NCBI GenBank assembly: GCA_964444685.1
Contig: CAYUIG010000010.1
Coordinates: 1 to 64,000, forward strand
DNA: 64,000 nt
Source of the DNA: CAYUIG01 sp964444685
GTDB taxonomy: Bacteria > Gemmatimonadota > Gemmatimonadetes > Longimicrobiales > RSA9
Reading direction: 5' to 3'
Positions within the stretch are counted from its first letter, which is position 1; each line of letters begins with the position of its first letter. The notes below the pieces were generated by a model. It saw only the letters and a list, made by a program, of their open reading frames with translations. It was not told where the DNA came from and ran no database searches. Positions 33,036-41,381 of the stretch are shown here, one piece after another. The position numbers were made by a program, and so were the translations under genes.

Positions 33036-33524
33036 TCAGTGACTTTCGTAGACCCGCAACGCTCCAGCGGAGTCCCAGGCGACCACGTCGAAGTTCTGGC
33101 GGAAGCCGGGAACCTCCATTCCCGGGGAGCCGGCGGGCATGCCACCCACGCCGAGCCCGGCCACGCCTGCAGGCTTCTCCTCCAGCAGCCGCTTGATCGA
33201 GGACGCGGGCACGTGTCCCTCGATCACGTAGCCGTCCACTTCAGCGGTATGACACGAGTAGAGCGCAGCGTGCACGCCCAGCCGCGCCTTGTCGGCATCG
33301 AGCGCGGCCGCGTTGCGGTTCACGACCTCGACGTTGAATCCGTTTTCTTGCAGGTGCACGACCCACTGGTGGCAGCAGCCTCACGTGGGGGTCAGGTACA
33401 CCGTCAGCGGTATGCCCTCGGCCACGGCCGTGTTGGCGCCGTCGGCGGCGTCCTGGCCGGAGCCGGGACTGCACGCCGCTCCGGCGAACAGCGCAATCGC
33501 GAGCAGGGCGTTTCGGCGGTGCAT
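33036..33524 (-). CDS. DUF411 lipoprotein with in-frame TGA, candidate selenoprotein
   Basis: Read through codon 48, this frame encodes a 162-residue DUF411 protein, a family of small exported proteins tied to metal handling. GGAGG precedes the ATG at 33524, and ALFAGAAC makes a lipoprotein signal. Codon 48 is TGA at 33381-33383 within VYLTPT-TGA-GCCHQWVVHLQENGF. Family members read PTCGCC there (recalled), so TGA replaces the first Cys of the CGCC motif. The frame then continues intact through SCHTAEVDGYVIEGHVPA and a Met-rich GGMPAGSPGMEVPG end. Selenocysteine is the simplest reading; a nonsense mutation or sequencing error is the alternative. No sel genes are in the window. Confidence 0.7.
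33349..33374 (-). promoter_or_regulatory. Putative bacterial SECIS hairpin after the DUF411 TGA
   Basis: Seven bases after the TGA the transcript can fold as UG/CA, a bulge, CAG/CUG, a one-base bulge and UG/CA, closing a GGUCGUG loop. The GGUC lies 18-21 bases after the TGA. Known E. coli formate-dehydrogenase SECIS elements place a GGUC-containing apical loop at nearly the same distance and share the following GCACC. The stem is short, so support is moderate. Confidence 0.45.
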
Positions 33525-33631
33525 CGCTCCTCCGTTCATCGGGAAGTGCGCCGTCCGGGCGCACGCGCGAATATACCCCGCCACGCGGTCCGGGTCACCA
33601 TCCGGCGCGCGTTGTGCACGGAGGTGCGGGC

Positions 33632-34369
33632 ATGTACGAGGAGATCCTGTCCAGGACGGCGCACCGGCCCTTCCCGGTGGCGAAGGGTCCATGGGTGGCG
33701 TTCCAGTCCTGGCGCCGTCAGCTCTTCGCGCACTGGCCCGTCGAGCCGGAGCGACTGCGCGGGCTCGTGCCGACCGGCCTGGAGATCGACACGTACGAGG
33801 GCCGCGCGTGGGTGACCGCGACGCCGTTCGAGATCTGCCGATTCCATGCGCGCGGACTGCCGCCGCTCCCGCCCGTGAGCGAATACCTCGAGCTGAACCT
33901 GCGCACCTACGTCACGCGTGAGGGCATCCCGGGCGTCTGGTTCTTCAGCCTGGACTCATCGAGCCGCACTGCGACCGCGGGCGCACGCACATTCTACCGC
34001 CTCCCGTACTTCAACGCGCGCATGTCGCTCGAACAGGAGGGCAACACGATCCACTTCGAGAGCCGGCGCGAGGACGGAACCGCGAAATTCAGCGCCCGCT
34101 ATGAACCCTCGGGTCCGCCTGCGCTCGCGGAGCCCGGGTCGCTCGAGTACTTCCTCGTCGAGCGCTACCTGCTCTACGCGCGACTGCACCGCGGCGGCCT
34201 GCTGCGCGCGCACATCCATCACGGACCCTGGCTGCTCCAGCCCGCCGAGGCTCATGTCGACGTGGTGGAGCTGCTGCGCGCCGGCGGCATCGAGGAGACG
34301 TCGCCGCCGACGCTCGTGCATTACACCGCGCAGCAGGACACGCTCGTCTGGGGGCCCGAGGCGGCCTGA
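33632..34369 (+). CDS. DUF2071 (YqjF-like) protein
   Basis: This 245-residue protein matches the YqjF/COG3361 acetoacetate-decarboxylase-like family: RPFPVAKGPWVAFQSWRRQLFAHWPVEPERLRGLVP near the start, TPFEICRFHARGLPPLP, NLRTYVTREGIPGVWFFSLD, and a conserved FLVERYLLYA. The activity is unknown. ATG 33632 is selected because GGAGG lies seven bases upstream; the earlier GTG at 33614 has none. It is divergent from the DUF411 gene, with 107 bases between. Confidence 0.85.
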   Translation: MYEEILSRTAHRPFPVAKGPWVAFQSWRRQLFAHWPVEPERLRGLVPTGLEIDTYEGRAWVTATPFEICRFHARGLPPLPPVSEYLELNLRTYVTREGIPGVWFFSLDSSSRTATAGARTFYRLPYFNARMSLEQEGNTIHFESRREDGTAKFSARYEPSGPPALAEPGSLEYFLVERYLLYARLHRGGLLRAHIHHGPWLLQPAEAHVDVVELLRAGGIEETSPPTLVHYTAQQDTLVWGPEAA

Positions 34370-34428
34370 CCTTGCATCGCGCGCCTGCGCGCCGCTATCT
34401 GTGCGGCTGACTCCAGCCGGAGACCCCG

Positions 34429-36843
34429 ATGTTTCCCAGCGATCTGCGCGCCGCGACGCGCGCGATTCTGCGGGCGCCGCGCACAGCCGCCGCTGCGGTG
34501 CTGTGCATCGCCCTCGGCTCCGCGGCCGTGACCGCGGTGCTCTCCCTCCTCTGGGCCACGCTGCTTCGCCCGCTTCCTTTCCCCGATGCGGATCGGCTGG
34601 TGCGCGTGTGGATCGACAGCCCGGCGCAAGGCGAGCGCGGCGAGCCATCGTACGCCGACATCGAGGACCTGCGCACGCTGCGCGCGTTCGACCGCGTCGA
34701 GGCGACGGCGCGCGCGCGTCTCGTCATCACTGGACGCGACGGTGCGCGCAGGACGGAAGGCGAGGCGGTGACGGCGGGCTACTTCGATATGGTGGGCGCA
34801 CGCGCCGAGCTCGGGCGGCTCTTCACGCGCGACGAATACGACGACGGTGCGTCGCGGGTGGTCCTGCTTTCGCACGCCGCGTGGGGTTCGCTCTTCGGCT
34901 ACGCACGCGATGCCATCGGCGCCACGATCGAGACGTCGAGCGGAACGCGCACCGTCGTCGGTGTGCTGGACACATCGTTCAGCGGCACGATCGAGGAAGA
35001 CAGCGGCGATCTCGAGTTCTGGATTCCGATCCGTCAGTGGATCGAGCCGGCCGCGCGCAGTGATCGAAATTTCGCGGGTACGTGGATCCTCGCGCGGCTC
35101 GCGCCGGAGCGCACCATCGTCCAGGCTCGCACGGAAGCGCAGACGCTCGGGGAACGCCTCGCCGCACTCCACCCGCTCCAGCGCGGCGACGCCACGTTCG
35201 AGGTCGAGCCGCTGAGCGAGAACTGGCGGGCGGGCCTGCGACGTGGTACGTGGCTGCTCGTTGCGGCCGCAGGTCTGCTGCTGGTGGTTGCCGCGGTGAA
35301 CGTGGCCGGACTGCTGCTCGCACGCGCCGTGTCGCGCCGGCGCGAACTCGCGGTGCGAACCGCGCTCGGCGCTTCGCCCGGACGTATCACGCGGCTGCTG
35401 CTCCTCGAAGCGTTGATGATCGCCGCGGTGGGCGGTGCAATCGGCATCGCGAGCGGACCCGCCATCTTCGGACTATTCCACCGTCTCGCACCCGTCGACA
35501 TTCCAGCGTACGTGCCGCTCGGTGCGGATCCCGCCACGTCCATCATGGCCGCCGCCGTGCTCGCACTCACGGCCGTGCTGGCCGGCATTGCACCCGCGCG
35601 CATTGCAACGCGCGGTGACACGGTGAGCACACTGCGCGAGGCCGGACGCGGTTCGACGCCCGGGATCCGCGAGCGTCGCTGGGGCAACGCACTCGTGATT
35701 GCGGAGGTGGCCACTACGGTGGTGTTGCTGGCATCCGCGGGACTGCTGCTCCGCTCCTACCGCGCACTCGGCGATGCGGACCTCGGCTTCCGCACGGAAC
35801 GACTGCTTCGTGTCGGCCTCTTCGCGGACATCGAGGGAGAAGACGCACTCCGCTCACTCCATGCGCGCGCTCGCGAGCGACTGCTGCGCGTGGACGAGAT
35901 CGAGAATGCTGCGATGGTGTGGCCCACAGTGCCGATGTGGGCGGCCGTGCGCGTGCCGGTACACTTTGCGGGAATGCCGGAGGACTCGCGCACGCGCGGC
36001 TACGCCGTGAGCTGGTACCGCACCGACGACGAGTTCTTCGATCTCGCGGGGATCCCGTTGCTCGCGGGCCGCGCGTTCGATGCACGCGATGCTGCGGATG
36101 CCGCGCCCGTCGCGGTGGTGAGCGCGTCGCTCGCGGAGCGCATGGGTGGTGCGTCGCGTGCACTCGGCGCCACGGTCGATTTCGATGGGACGTCATATCG
36201 TGTGATCGGCGTGGCGGAGGATGCCGTGTTCACGACGGCGCGTGCGCCTCGTTCCGAGCACGAAGTTCTCTACACGAGCATCGTGCAGCTGCCGCCGGCC
36301 GGTGTGGTGAGCTTCGTGATGCGCACGCGCACGCCGGACCCTGCGCACGCGCTCCCGGCCGTACGGGCGGCGCTCGCCGAAGTAGCACCACGTGCCGTCC
36401 TCGACTGGACCGATCCGGTCGAGCGCGCGCTCGGCGACCGGTACGTGACGGATCGTTTCCTCGTCGCGCTCACCGGAGCTTTCGCGGCGGCGGCACTCGT
36501 GCTTGCGGCTGTCGGGCTGTTCGCCGTGCTCGCACACGTGGTCGCGCGCACACGCAGCGAGTTCGGCGTACGCCGCGCACTCGGTGCGACGCGTGCGCGC
36601 ATCGTGCGCGGTGTCGTCGGCCGTGCCGTTCGCACCGTCGGTATCGGCCTGGCCGTCGGACTGGGAGCGGCTCTCATCGCGAGCCGTGCGCTGTCGGGCG
36701 TGCTGTTCGGCATCGGCCGATTCGACGCGTGGTCCTACGCCGCTACCGCCGCCGTGCTGCTCACGACCGCCGTGGTCGCGGCGGCGTGGCCGGCGGCGCG
36801 GGCCGCGTCGGTAGCGCCCGCGGAAGCCCTGCGATCGGACTGA
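34429..36843 (+). CDS. ADOP-type duplicated ABC permease (MacB/FtsX-like)
   Basis: The 804-residue integral membrane protein has the duplicated layout of acidobacterial duplicated orphan permeases. An N-terminal helix (AAAVLCIALGSAAVTAVLSLLW) is followed by a large periplasmic MacB_PCD domain (GYFDMVGARAELGRLFTRDEY). An FtsX-like three-helix block (about 279-395) follows, then a second periplasmic domain (YRTDDEFFDLAGIPLLAGR). The final FtsX block has FGVRRALGATRARIVRGVV. No ATPase gene is adjacent, as the orphan name implies. Exported substrate unknown. Confidence 0.88.
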   Translation: MFPSDLRAATRAILRAPRTAAAAVLCIALGSAAVTAVLSLLWATLLRPLPFPDADRLVRVWIDSPAQGERGEPSYADIEDLRTLRAFDRVEATARARLVITGRDGARRTEGEAVTAGYFDMVGARAELGRLFTRDEYDDGASRVVLLSHAAWGSLFGYARDAIGATIETSSGTRTVVGVLDTSFSGTIEEDSGDLEFWIPIRQWIEPAARSDRNFAGTWILARLAPERTIVQARTEAQTLGERLAALHPLQRGDATFEVEPLSENWRAGLRRGTWLLVAAAGLLLVVAAVNVAGLLLARAVSRRRELAVRTALGASPGRITRLLLLEALMIAAVGGAIGIASGPAIFGLFHRLAPVDIPAYVPLGADPATSIMAAAVLALTAVLAGIAPARIATRGDTVSTLREAGRGSTPGIRERRWGNALVIAEVATTVVLLASAGLLLRSYRALGDADLGFRTERLLRVGLFADIEGEDALRSLHARARERLLRVDEIENAAMVWPTVPMWAAVRVPVHFAGMPEDSRTRGYAVSWYRTDDEFFDLAGIPLLAGRAFDARDAADAAPVAVVSASLAERMGGASRALGATVDFDGTSYRVIGVAEDAVFTTARAPRSEHEVLYTSIVQLPPAGVVSFVMRTRTPDPAHALPAVRAALAEVAPRAVLDWTDPVERALGDRYVTDRFLVALTGAFAAAALVLAAVGLFAVLAHVVARTRSEFGVRRALGATRARIVRGVVGRAVRTVGIGLAVGLGAALIASRALSGVLFGIGRFDAWSYAATAAVLLTTAVVAAAWPAARAASVAPAEALRSD

Positions 36844-36846
36844 CCG

Positions 36847-37062
36847 CTACTCGTCGATCTCGCGGCCCAGTCCGGCTTCCTCGATGTCCGAGCGCGTGCC
36901 CGGCTTCATTCCCTCGCCGGGCCGCTCCGGATTGAGGTCCTGACGCGGCTGCCCAGCGGCACCCGAACGGTGCGGCTGCGCTTCGGTCGTTTCCCGTGGC
37001 GACCCGGGGTCTCCAGGGATGCGGTCGCGCTCCGGCGGCCGTTTCTTCTCTACCTTCTTCAT
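36847..37062 (-). CDS. Small hydrophilic protein of unknown function
   Basis: The 71-residue, highly charged protein lacks hydrophobic core segments and may be disordered: MKKVEKKRPPERDRIPGDP, then a Gln/Pro/Arg-rich middle and an acidic end (SDIEEAGLGREIDE). AAGGAGG precedes the ATG by five bases. This leader is identical over 14 bases to that of the small gene at 39485. The stop is three bases beyond the permease stop on the other strand. I do not recognise the family. Confidence 0.6.
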   Translation of the reverse strand: MKKVEKKRPPERDRIPGDPGSPRETTEAQPHRSGAAGQPRQDLNPERPGEGMKPGTRSDIEEAGLGREIDE

Positions 37063-37148
37063 GGTGCCTCCTTCGCAGCATCGGGGTGCAAGCGGCAGGC
37101 CGCGGCGCGGATCGTGCGCGTGCGCGCCCATGAACAACGGAGGGACGA

Positions 37149-37301
37149 ATGGCGGGAAGGCAGCTGACCGATGCATGGGGCGACCGCTGGGACGCGCGTC
37201 AGGAGGGCGCACAGCGGGACTCGGCCACGCGCGGGATCGACGCGAAGGCGGACCCCGAGGGCTACGCTAACCCGCCCGAGCGTCCGGGCGTCGACGACTG
37301 A
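37149..37301 (+). CDS. Short hydrophilic ORF upstream of ligD
   Basis: A 50-codon ORF encodes AGRQLTDAWGDRWDARQEG, then ATRGIDAKADPEGYANPPER and ends in VDD. A GGAGGG site lies six bases before the ATG and its stop is five bases before the ligD GTG, so it is probably translated and cotranscribed with ligD. The charged, Gly-rich composition is like that of the minus-strand gene at 36847. Function unknown. Confidence 0.55.
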   Translation: MAGRQLTDAWGDRWDARQEGAQRDSATRGIDAKADPEGYANPPERPGVDD

Positions 37302-37306
37302 CGCCC

Positions 37307-39208
37307 GTGCCGAAGTCAGCCCGTGCGACGCGTGCACCGAAGCTGCCGGCGGTGCCCGCCCCGCAGCTCGCAACGCTCGTCACCGATGTGCCGGCGGGCG
37401 ACACGTGGCTGCACGAGATCAAGTTCGACGGCTACCGCATCCTCGCCGCGATGGCCGGCGGCGAATGCCGTCTCGTCAGCCGCAACGGCAACGACTGGAC
37501 GGGCAGCTATCCGCGCGTCGCGAATGCGGTGGCCGGACTCGACGCCGAGTCCGTGCTGATCGATGGCGAAGTCGTCGTGTTCGATGAGCACGGGATCAGC
37601 CGCTTCCAGGAACTCCAGAACGCGCGCGGCAGTTCACGGCTGCATTACATGGCGTTCGATCTGCTTCACCTCGACGGCGAAGATCTGCGCAGGCGCCCGC
37701 TGCTAGAGCGCAAGCAGCTTCTGAAGGAGCTGCTCGACACGTCGAAGGGCGATGTGATCCGCTACTCCGACCACGTCGTGGGCCACGGCGACGCCTTCTA
37801 CCGGCAGGCCTGCACGTCCGGCCTCGAAGGCATCATCTGCAAGCGCGCCGATGCGAAGTACACGACCGGCCGCAACCGCGACTGGCTGAAAGTAAAGTGT
37901 CTCAACCGGCAGGAGTTCGTCATCGTCGGCTTCACGGAGCCGCAGGGATCGCGCACGGGACTCGGCGCGCTGCTGCTCGGTGTGTACGACGACGACGTCC
38001 TTCGATACGCAGGCAAGGTCGGCACCGGCTTCACGACGAAGTCGCTGCGCGAACTGCGCAAGCGCCTCGAGCCGCTGGAGCGCGACACGCCCGCGTTCGA
38101 GAACGCGCCGCGCGGCGCACGCGCGCGCGACGTGCACTGGATCGAGCCCGAGCTCGTGGCGGAAATCGCGTTCACGGAGTGGACGACGGACGGCTCTGTC
38201 CGCCATCCATCGTTCCAGGGACTGCGGGAGGACAAGGACCCGCGATCGGTCGTGCGCGAGGAGCCTGCGCAGGGGAAGGGACGTGCGGCGTCCGCGTCGC
38301 CGAAACGGAGTGCCTCGAAGAAGGCCGGCACGGTGAAGATCGCGGGCGTCACGATCACGAGCCCGGACCGCGTCGTGTACGAGGAGCAGGGCGTCACGAA
38401 GCTGGAGCTCGCGCGCTACTACGAGTCCGTGATGGACCGCATGCTGCCGCACCTGCTCGACCGCCCGCTCACGCTGGTGCGCTGCCCGTCGGGTGCACAT
38501 CGCCAGTGTTTCTACCAGAAGCACTGGGGTGAAGGGATGCCGGAGAGCGTGCCGCGCGTGATGGTGGAGGAAAGGGACAAGACCGAGCCGTACATGTACA
38601 TCGATGGCCCGACCGCGCTCATGGCGCTCGTGCAGCTCGGCGTGCTCGAGTTCCACACGTGGGGCTCGCGACGCGACCGCCTGGATCGCCCCGACCTGCT
38701 GATCTTCGATCTCGATCCCGACGAAGCGCTGCCGTGGGCGCCGGTGCAGGAAGCGTCGCTACGGCTGCGCGACCGGCTGAAGGAGCTGGGCCTCACGAGC
38801 TTCGCGAAGGTCACGGGCGGGAAGGGTGTGCACGTCGTCGCACCGCTGGCGCGTCGTGCGGGCTGGGACGAGGTGAAGGATTTCGCCGAGGCGATCGCGC
38901 GCGAGCTGGTGAAGGCGGAGCCGAAGCGCTACACGGTGACGATCGCGAAGAAGGCGCGCACCGGAAAGATCTTCGTGGACTATCTCCGCAACGCGCCCAA
39001 CTCGACAGCGATCGCCGCGTTCTCGACACGCAACCGCGAGGGTGCGCCGATCGCGGCGCCGATCTCGTGGCGCGAACTGGAGAAGGCGTCGTCGCTGCCC
39101 AGGTACACGATGCGAAAGCTCCCGGGCCAGGCCGATCCGTGGCCAGGCTGGCGGGAGCTGAAGCAGTCGGTCACCGCGGCCATGCGCCGCGAGGTCGGAC
39201 TGCGGTGA
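37307..39208 (+). CDS. ligD: ATP-dependent DNA ligase LigD (ligase-polymerase form)
   Basis: LigD performs end processing and ligation in bacterial non-homologous end joining. The 633 residues hold an N-terminal ATP ligase domain with nucleotidyl Lys39 in EIKFDGYR and ESVLIDGEVVVFD, GLEGIICKRADAKYTTGR and DWLKVKC. A Ser/Lys-rich linker (about 325-345) and a C-terminal archaeo-eukaryotic primase-type polymerase domain (LIFDLDPDEALPW, TGGKGVHVVAP, KIFVDYLRNAPNSTAIAAFSTR) follow. The phosphoesterase domain is missing. The order ligase then polymerase differs from the mycobacterial polymerase-first form. No Ku gene is in the window. GTG start. Confidence 0.93.
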   Translation: MPKSARATRAPKLPAVPAPQLATLVTDVPAGDTWLHEIKFDGYRILAAMAGGECRLVSRNGNDWTGSYPRVANAVAGLDAESVLIDGEVVVFDEHGISRFQELQNARGSSRLHYMAFDLLHLDGEDLRRRPLLERKQLLKELLDTSKGDVIRYSDHVVGHGDAFYRQACTSGLEGIICKRADAKYTTGRNRDWLKVKCLNRQEFVIVGFTEPQGSRTGLGALLLGVYDDDVLRYAGKVGTGFTTKSLRELRKRLEPLERDTPAFENAPRGARARDVHWIEPELVAEIAFTEWTTDGSVRHPSFQGLREDKDPRSVVREEPAQGKGRAASASPKRSASKKAGTVKIAGVTITSPDRVVYEEQGVTKLELARYYESVMDRMLPHLLDRPLTLVRCPSGAHRQCFYQKHWGEGMPESVPRVMVEERDKTEPYMYIDGPTALMALVQLGVLEFHTWGSRRDRLDRPDLLIFDLDPDEALPWAPVQEASLRLRDRLKELGLTSFAKVTGGKGVHVVAPLARRAGWDEVKDFAEAIARELVKAEPKRYTVTIAKKARTGKIFVDYLRNAPNSTAIAAFSTRNREGAPIAAPISWRELEKASSLPRYTMRKLPGQADPWPGWRELKQSVTAAMRREVGLR

Positions 39209-39212
39209 GGGT

Positions 39213-39485
39213 TCAGACGGTGGCCCGGCGGATGTCCTTCGCGCCCGCGCGCGTGCCGAGGCCGACGGCGGTGCCGAAGATCAGGGCCGTGCCCGCGCCG
39301 ACGAGCGGCAGCAGCCACACGACCGGAAGGGCCGCCGCGCCCGCGACCACGCCCGCGACGACGGGCGCCGAGGGCTTCTGCACATCCTCCACGTACCGCA
39401 GGCGCGACCCGACGAAGCGCCGGCTCTGAAGGTAGCCGACACCGGCCGTCGCGCCGGCCGCCAACAATCCCAGGAGTTCGAACAT
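39213..39485 (-). CDS. Small membrane protein of unknown function
   Basis: The 90-residue protein has an N-terminal hydrophobic segment (FELLGLLAAGATAGVGYL), a charged loop (RRFVGSRLRYVEDVQKP) and a second hydrophobic pair (VVAGVVAGAAALPVVWLLPLVGAGTALIFG). AAGGAGG precedes the ATG by five bases in a leader identical to that of the gene at 37062. It converges with ligD (four-base gap). Family not recognised. Confidence 0.65.
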   Translation of the reverse strand: MFELLGLLAAGATAGVGYLQSRRFVGSRLRYVEDVQKPSAPVVAGVVAGAAALPVVWLLPLVGAGTALIFGTAVGLGTRAGAKDIRRATV

Positions 39486-39533
39486 GGTGCCTCCTTTTCC
39501 ATCCATACGCCGCACCCGGACCGCGGGTTTCCG

Positions 39534-40883
39534 GTGACCACCCGCGTCGGCCCGCCGGTCCTGCTCATCGTAGCGGACGGCGACGCGCCGCGCGAACGGA
39601 TCCGGGGCGGCGACCGGCGTGTCTGCCGCTGGTCCGCCGACGTCGCCGTACCCGACACGTTCACCGGCGATCCCGAACAGCCCGACACCTTCGCATGGCT
39701 CGCACACGCGAGCGCGGTGAGTGTCGTGCTCGACCTCGAGGATCGCGCGCGTGCGGAGCGCATCGCCGGCGCCGTGCGCACGGTCCGTCGCGATGCGGCC
39801 GTGCTGATGCTCTGCCGGGACTGCGATGACCTCCCCGGCGACGGGACACTGGCGCGCGCCGGCCGGCTGCGCGATGTCCTGCGTCTCGATCTCGACGAAG
39901 AGCTGGAGCGCCTCGAAGCAGAGCGGCGCGTCTGGCTGCTGCGCGACTTCGTGCACGGCGGCGACATCATTCCACTGCTCATCCATCCGGATCCCGATCC
40001 CGACGCGCTCGCCAGTGCATTCGCGCTGCGCGCGCTCCTCGGCGGCGACCCGGAACACATGCCGATCGTCTGCACCGCGCCGATGTCACGGCCGGAGAAC
40101 ACGCGCATGGCCCAGCTGCTCGACGCGCAGGTCACGGTGGTTCCGGAAGACGAGATCCGGCGCATGGAACGCGCGATCGCCGTGGACATGCAGCCGTCCC
40201 AGTTCGACCGTCCGCGCTTCGCCATCGTCGACCATCATCCGCCTGTCGAACACATCGAGGCGGAGCTGCGCGACGTGCGGCCCGACTACGGCGCGACCGC
40301 CACGATGGTGACCGAGTACATGCGCGCCGTGATGCCCGGCGGGCTCGGAACCGAGATCGCCACCGCGCTGCTGCACGGCATCCGCACGGACACGGATGGC
40401 TTGCGGCGCGGTGTGATCCGCGAGGATGTGGCCGCGTATGCGTTCCTGCAGGAACGCGCCGATCCGGTACTGCTGCGCCGCTTCGAGCGGCCCGCGTACA
40501 GCGTGGAGGCAGCACGCGCACTGGGCCGCGGGGTGTCACGCCTGCTCACCGCCGGCGACGTGGCCGTCTGTCATCTCGGCGATCTCGCGGAGAATCAGGC
40601 GCACCTGCTCGCGGAGGCGGCCGACTTCTGCCTCGGCGTGGAGAACATCCTGTGGAGTGCGAGTGCCGCGCGCATCGACGGCACGCTCGAACTGTCGCTG
40701 CGTCATCTCGGCAGCGAGCCGGGCGCCGATTCGCTGGCTGCAAAGCTTGCGGAGGACGGCGGCCAGGGCGGCGGTCACGCCACGATGGCGCGCGTGCGGT
40801 TCAGGCGCGCGCCCGAATCGGAGATGACGGAGGAGGAGTTGCTCGAGCGGTTGTCGGCGGCGGTGGCTTCGCTCTCCGCCTGA
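39534..40883 (+). CDS. DHH-family phosphoesterase
   Basis: The 449-residue protein has an N-terminal region of about 130 residues of a Rossmann/receiver-like kind, then DHH motifs: IHPDPDPDALASAFAL (first metal ligands), FAIVDHHPP (DHH), YGATATMVTEYM and LLHGIRTDTDGLR, and a DHHA1 end with GGGHATMAR. Such enzymes hydrolyse short RNAs, cyclic dinucleotide products or related phosphodiesters. The N-terminal module and the target are unknown. GTG start. A second DHH protein (NrnA type) lies at 51683. Confidence 0.82.
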   Translation: MTTRVGPPVLLIVADGDAPRERIRGGDRRVCRWSADVAVPDTFTGDPEQPDTFAWLAHASAVSVVLDLEDRARAERIAGAVRTVRRDAAVLMLCRDCDDLPGDGTLARAGRLRDVLRLDLDEELERLEAERRVWLLRDFVHGGDIIPLLIHPDPDPDALASAFALRALLGGDPEHMPIVCTAPMSRPENTRMAQLLDAQVTVVPEDEIRRMERAIAVDMQPSQFDRPRFAIVDHHPPVEHIEAELRDVRPDYGATATMVTEYMRAVMPGGLGTEIATALLHGIRTDTDGLRRGVIREDVAAYAFLQERADPVLLRRFERPAYSVEAARALGRGVSRLLTAGDVAVCHLGDLAENQAHLLAEAADFCLGVENILWSASAARIDGTLELSLRHLGSEPGADSLAAKLAEDGGQGGGHATMARVRFRRAPESEMTEEELLERLSAAVASLSA

Positions 40884-41318
40884 TCAGTCCTCGAGGACCA
40901 CGCCAAGATCGTCCGGCGCGCGGCCCTGCAGGATCGAATCGATCACCTCGCGCGCGTACGCCTCGGACTTCTGATCCGAGTCGAGGCCGCGGATGTGCGA
41001 CAGCACGAGCCGCTCGCCGTTCGCACACTCGAGCCCGACGTACGCGGACGGAAACCACTCGCGCACGCCGGTCGGCGCTTCCTCTTCGTGCGGCACGCCG
41101 GCCACACCGAGGCGCGCGTCGCCACTGGCGAGCGCAGCTACGATCCGGTCCCACGAGTCGTCCAGCGCGAACGTCGTCGATGCGACGAGGTTCGGGATGC
41201 CGCCGATCAGCAGCGCGACATCCAGCGCGACCTCACCCTCGCCTTCGTTCACCACGGCGTGGTGCACGACCGGGAACGGGCCCGCAAGGAAGACCGGGAT
41301 CGCCGGAGAGTCCATCAT
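40884..41318 (-). CDS. Unknown protein of about 144 residues
   Basis: This is a soluble-looking protein without recognised motifs. It opens with PAIPVFLAGPFPVV and has several short hydrophobic strands (ALDVALLIGGIPNLV) and an acidic C terminus. GGAG lies a few bases before the ATG pair at 41318/41315; a further GTG at 41360 has no ribosome-binding site. Its stop abuts the stop of the DHH gene with no gap (convergent). The hydrolase gene ends 63 bases upstream. Confidence 0.6.
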   Translation of the reverse strand: MMDSPAIPVFLAGPFPVVHHAVVNEGEGEVALDVALLIGGIPNLVASTTFALDDSWDRIVAALASGDARLGVAGVPHEEEAPTGVREWFPSAYVGLECANGERLVLSHIRGLDSDQKSEAYAREVIDSILQGRAPDDLGVVLED

Positions 41319-41381
41319 CAACTCCGTCGAAGTGCTGGGAAGCGGTTGCGTTCGGTACACGCGAGCCGCGCCCGGGATCCG

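Noticed and set aside
33381..33524. Two separate short genes instead of one DUF411 gene
   Set aside because: The fragments are in the same frame, split by only one TGA, and together form a complete domain with one signal peptide and one ribosome site.
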